From Chloroflexota bacterium (GTDB taxonomy: Bacteria > Chloroflexota > Dormibacteria > Dormibacterales > Dormibacteraceae), in NCBI GenBank assembly GCA_005882135.1, contig VBDR01000046.1:1-33313 (forward strand): a stretch of 33,313 nucleotides of DNA. Direction: 5' to 3'. A program made the position numbers and the translations under genes. Positions within the stretch are counted from its first letter, which is position 1, and every line of letters begins with the position of its first letter. Under the pieces are notes generated by a model, which was not told the DNA's origin, did not search any database, and worked only from the letters and a program-made list of their open reading frames with translations. Below are positions 30,709 to 33,313 of this stretch, in pieces.

Positions 30709-31758
30709 GTGCAGGGTCGGCGCTCGGTGCTGCTGCCCGACGGCACCATCGCCGCCGGGGCGAAGTCGCGCATGGAGGAGGAGTTCCTGCTCGAAGCCCT
30801 GCGCTGGATGATGAAATCGCGCCTCTACGACCAGCGCGTGATCGCGCTGCAGCGCCAGGGCCAGTTCGGCGTTTTCTCGCCTGGAACGGGCCAGGAGGCT
30901 TCGATCATCGGCTCGGCGATGGCCGTCGATCCGAGCCGGGACTGGATGGTGCCCCAGTACCGCGAGCTGATGGCGACCGTCCACCATGGCCTGCCGCTGG
31001 AGGTCATCTCGGCCCAGTACCTGGGCAAGATCGCTCCCGCGCGAATCCCTGACGGTGTGAAGGTGCTGCCGACGCAGGTTTCGATCGCCGCGCAGCTGCC
31101 GCAGGCCACTGGCCTGGCGTGGGGACTTCGCCTTCGGGGCGAAGACTCGGTGGTGATCGCTTACGTCGGCGAGGGCGGCTCGTCCGAAGGTGACTTCCAC
31201 GAAGCCCTCAACCTGGCCGGCGTCGTTCACGCGCCGATCGTCTTTTTTCTCCAGAACAATCAGTGGGCGATCTCGACCTCGCGGCGCGTGCAGTCGGCGA
31301 CACAGAGCTTTGCGCTGCGCGCCGCTGGTTACGGATTCGAAGGCGTCGAGGTCGACGGCAACGACGTGATGGCGGTCTACGATGCCGCCTGCGACGCGGT
31401 GGAGCGGGCGAGGAACGGCGGCGGTCCGAGCCTCATCGAAGCAGTCACGTACCGCATGAGCTTCCACAACACCACCGACAACCCTTCGCGTTACCAGGAC
31501 CCGAAGGAGTTCGAGGAGGCGCGCACGCGCGATCCGATCGAACGCGTCCAGAAATATCTTGCGGGGCTCGGTCTATGGGACGGCAAGCGCGAGACGGCCT
31601 TGACGGAGGAGCTCCGCGAGGAAAACGAGCACGCGCTCAAGCACGCGGCCGGCGCAGCGGCGCCTCGCCCGGAGGACGTGTTCGCCAACGTGTACGGTGA
31701 TCCGCCTCCGCGCGTGCTCCGGCAGCGGGCCGAGCTGGTCGACCGGAGCGGAGTCTGA
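30709..31758 (+). CDS. 2-oxoacid dehydrogenase E1 component, alpha subunit
   Basis: A protein of about 349 residues with the alpha-subunit layout of pyruvate or branched-chain 2-oxoacid dehydrogenases. VLLPDGTI and LQRQGQFGVFSPGTGQEA mark the N-terminus, WMVPQYREL follows, and the thiamine-pyrophosphate motif runs GEGGSSEGDFHEALNLAG to LQNNQWAIST (154-190). The motif begins GEG rather than GDG; Glu at this place is also found in bacterial branched-chain E1 alpha, so the protein is probably active. RYQDPKEFEEARTRDPIERV near the C-terminus is typical. The GTG at 30709 is the best in-frame start upstream of the conserved block; the start is uncertain. It is followed after one base by the beta subunit gene. 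Confidence 0.85.
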   Translation: MQGRRSVLLPDGTIAAGAKSRMEEEFLLEALRWMMKSRLYDQRVIALQRQGQFGVFSPGTGQEASIIGSAMAVDPSRDWMVPQYRELMATVHHGLPLEVISAQYLGKIAPARIPDGVKVLPTQVSIAAQLPQATGLAWGLRLRGEDSVVIAYVGEGGSSEGDFHEALNLAGVVHAPIVFFLQNNQWAISTSRRVQSATQSFALRAAGYGFEGVEVDGNDVMAVYDAACDAVERARNGGGPSLIEAVTYRMSFHNTTDNPSRYQDPKEFEEARTRDPIERVQKYLAGLGLWDGKRETALTEELREENEHALKHAAGAAAPRPEDVFANVYGDPPPRVLRQRAELVDRSGV

Positions 31759-31759
31759 A

Positions 31760-32737
31760 ATGCCGGAGCGAAACGTCGTCGAGGCCATCAACAACGCTCT
31801 TGCCGACGAGATGGAGAGCGATCCGCGAGTCATGGTCCTCGGCCTCGACGTGGGCAAGCTCGGCGGTGTCTTCCGAACCACGAGCGGACTGGTGGAACGC
31901 TTCGGGACCGACCGGGTCGTCGACACGCCGCTGGCGGAGGCCAGCATCATCGGCGCCTCGCTCGGCCTGGCCTTGGCCGGCATGGTGCCGGTGGCCGAGA
32001 TCCAGTTTCTCGGCTTCACGGCCCAGGGGTTCCACCAGCTGGGACCTCAGCTGGGCAAGTACCGTCAACGCTCGCGCGGCCGGTACCACTGTCAGGTCAC
32101 CGTCCGAGCGCCCTTCGGGGGTGGCATCCGCAGCCCCGAGTTCCACTCCGACGCCGTTGAAGCACAGTTCGTGCAGTCGCCGGGAATCAAGATCGTGATG
32201 CCCTCCAACCCCTATGACGCCAAGGGCCTGCTGATCGAAGCGATTCGAGACCCTGACCCGGTGCTCTACTGCGAGCCGGATCGCCTTTATCGAGCCGGCC
32301 GAGCAGAGGTTCCGGACGGGTCCTACACGGTGGCGTTTGGCAAGGCGGCGGTCGCGCGTGAGGGAAAAGACGTCACGCTCGTGGCCTGGAGCGCAGCCGT
32401 CGAGCTGTGCCTGCGCGCGGCCGGCAAGCTGGCGGATGAGGGCGTGTCGGCCACCGTGCTCGACCTCCGCACCCTGGTTCCGCTCGACGTGGAGACGCTC
32501 TGCGCGCAGGTGGTGAAGACCGGACGCTGCGTGATCGTCCACGAGGCGCCGCTGTCCGCGGGGTTCGGAGCCGAGATCTCCGCGACCCTGATGGAGGAGG
32601 TCTTCTACGACCTGGACGCGCCGGTCGCTCGCGTCGGAGCTTTCGACGTGCCCTTTCCGGCCGCCTCGCTCGAGGACTACTACCTGCCGTCGCTGGATCG
32701 CGTGCTCGTCGCCGTGCGCCGAACCATGCAGAGCTGA
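31760..32737 (+). CDS. 2-oxoacid dehydrogenase E1 component, beta subunit
   Basis: A 325-residue beta subunit. Motifs are LGLDVGKLGGVFRTTSGL, DTPLAEASIIGASLGLAL with Glu60, the residue that activates thiamine pyrophosphate, VRAPFGGG, PGIKIVMPSNPYDAKGLLIEAIRDPDPVLYCEP and DLRTLVPLD. The usual GED before VG reads GLD (Leu29), a departure from the family. With the alpha subunit it forms an alpha2-beta2 enzyme that decarboxylates 2-oxoacids and acylates a lipoyl E2. No E2 or E3 gene is within the window, and the next gene is on the other strand, so partners must be elsewhere. Pyruvate, branched-chain oxoacids or acetoin are all possible; the nearby amino-acid importer and dehydrogenase favour branched-chain oxoacids. 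Confidence 0.85.
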   Translation: MPERNVVEAINNALADEMESDPRVMVLGLDVGKLGGVFRTTSGLVERFGTDRVVDTPLAEASIIGASLGLALAGMVPVAEIQFLGFTAQGFHQLGPQLGKYRQRSRGRYHCQVTVRAPFGGGIRSPEFHSDAVEAQFVQSPGIKIVMPSNPYDAKGLLIEAIRDPDPVLYCEPDRLYRAGRAEVPDGSYTVAFGKAAVAREGKDVTLVAWSAAVELCLRAAGKLADEGVSATVLDLRTLVPLDVETLCAQVVKTGRCVIVHEAPLSAGFGAEISATLMEEVFYDLDAPVARVGAFDVPFPAASLEDYYLPSLDRVLVAVRRTMQS

Positions 32738-32740
32738 TGT

Positions 32741-33313
32741 TCAGAGCTCGACGGTCGACCCCGCTCCCTTCGCCACCGCTGCGCGGTAGACGAGGCTCGC
32801 AGCCGCGAGGTCCTCGACTGCGTGGCCCATCGACTTGTAGACGGTGACTTCATCACGTGATCGCCTGCCCGGCCTCGTGCCGAGCAGCATCTCTCCCATC
32901 TCGGTCGCCCTGTCTGGGTCCATCCCCGTGAGCTCCGCGCAGCCGGCAGGGGGAGGTAGGAACGCGGCCGCGCGCGACTCCACGTAGAGTCCTCCTGCCT
33001 CGGCCAGGGCGCGATCGAGCTCGCCGGCGGGAGGCGCGAATCCGACCGAGGAGACGTGGGTGCCCGGAGAGACCCACTCGCGCCGGATCACCGGCGCGCC
33101 CGAATGGGTGCAGAGGGCGATGACGTCGGCGCCCCGGACCGCGTCCTCGAAGCTCTCGACCGCGTGAGCCCTGGGATCGAGCGCGGCCAGCCGCCGCGCG
33201 CTGTCTGGCGTCCGGGAGGCGACCCTGATCTCCTCGAAGTCGCGCACCCGGGGCATGATCTCGAGATGGGCGTGTCCCTGGACGCCCGCGCCGACGATGG
33301 CCAGCACCTTCGC
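32741..33313 (-). CDS. Ornithine cyclodeaminase/mu-crystallin family protein (partial at window edge)
   Basis: The last 190 or so residues of an NAD(P)-dependent enzyme whose N-terminus is beyond the window; members are about 310-330 residues long. The Rossmann motif LAIVGAGVQGHAHLE is at the upper end and is followed by VASRTPDSARRLAAL, ADVIALCTHSGAPVI, GTHVSSVGFAPPAGELD and the C-terminal VTVYKSMGHAVEDLAAASLVYR. The family includes ornithine cyclodeaminase, alanine dehydrogenase of archaea, ketimine reductases and opine-type enzymes; which activity applies cannot be judged without the N-terminal half. It converges on the E1 beta gene, three bases away. Confidence 0.85.
   Translation of the reverse strand, partial: AKVLAIVGAGVQGHAHLEIMPRVRDFEEIRVASRTPDSARRLAALDPRAHAVESFEDAVRGADVIALCTHSGAPVIRREWVSPGTHVSSVGFAPPAGELDRALAEAGGLYVESRAAAFLPPPAGCAELTGMDPDRATEMGEMLLGTRPGRRSRDEVTVYKSMGHAVEDLAAASLVYRAAVAKGAGSTVEL

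Overview
The window is a GC-rich bacterial chromosome segment with tightly packed genes, many GTG and TTG starts, diderm/monoderm-neutral lipoproteins (LTSC and IAAC lipoboxes), -10 boxes of the TANNNT type and several apparently leaderless starts. This fits a soil actinobacterium or a Chloroflexi/Dormibacteria-like lineage; there is no rRNA or other marker gene, so the phylum is an inference. No phage, IS element or CRISPR array was seen. The content is metabolic: transport and catabolism of sugars and amino acids.

Positions 1-3.4 kb are accessory: a partial GlsB/YeaQ stress membrane protein, a 3' fragment of a tRNA-Pro(CGG) that looks like an integration scar, a protoglobin, a membrane-anchored LuxR regulator, a ClbS/DfsB-DinB protein and a remnant of an NAD(P)-binding protein gene. 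Positions 3.4-10.2 kb hold a seven-gene, mostly translationally coupled carbohydrate operon: lipoprotein binding protein, enolase-superfamily acid-sugar dehydratase, two RbsC-type permeases, a double-domain RbsA/MglA ATPase, a RhaM-type mutarotase and a GntR/FCD regulator. An AT-rich block of inverted repeats before the first gene is the obvious operator. Positions 10.2-14.7 kb carry a reverse-strand AraC-VOC-DUF1801 operon, a secreted gamma-glutamyltransferase with a clear TTGACA-N17-TAGGCT promoter, and a nucleotidyltransferase-fold protein.

Positions 15.1-24.2 kb are a dense cluster of small catabolic enzymes: a DUF1989 protein, a GNAT, two different RidA proteins, an SDR-VOC-SDR operon, a D-amino-acid dehydrogenase joined to an unusual enolase-superfamily enzyme and a PNPOx-like protein, a cupin and a Glu/Leu/Phe/Val dehydrogenase. 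Positions 24.4-29.2 kb encode a branched-chain-amino-acid type ABC importer whose LivM permease and LivG ATPase are fused. Positions 29.4-33.3 kb hold an amine oxidase, the alpha and beta subunits of a 2-oxoacid dehydrogenase E1, and a partial ornithine cyclodeaminase/mu-crystallin protein.

Taken together the right two thirds look like an amino-acid scavenging region: GGT frees amino acids from gamma-glutamyl peptides, the Liv system imports amino acids, DadA, the amino-acid dehydrogenase and the amine oxidase deaminate them, RidA proteins remove reactive imines, and the E1 pair could decarboxylate the resulting 2-oxoacids. That chain is inferred from neighbourhood. The most promising undescribed pieces are the cluster at 15-24 kb, the variant enolase next to DadA, and the sugar operon with its operator.
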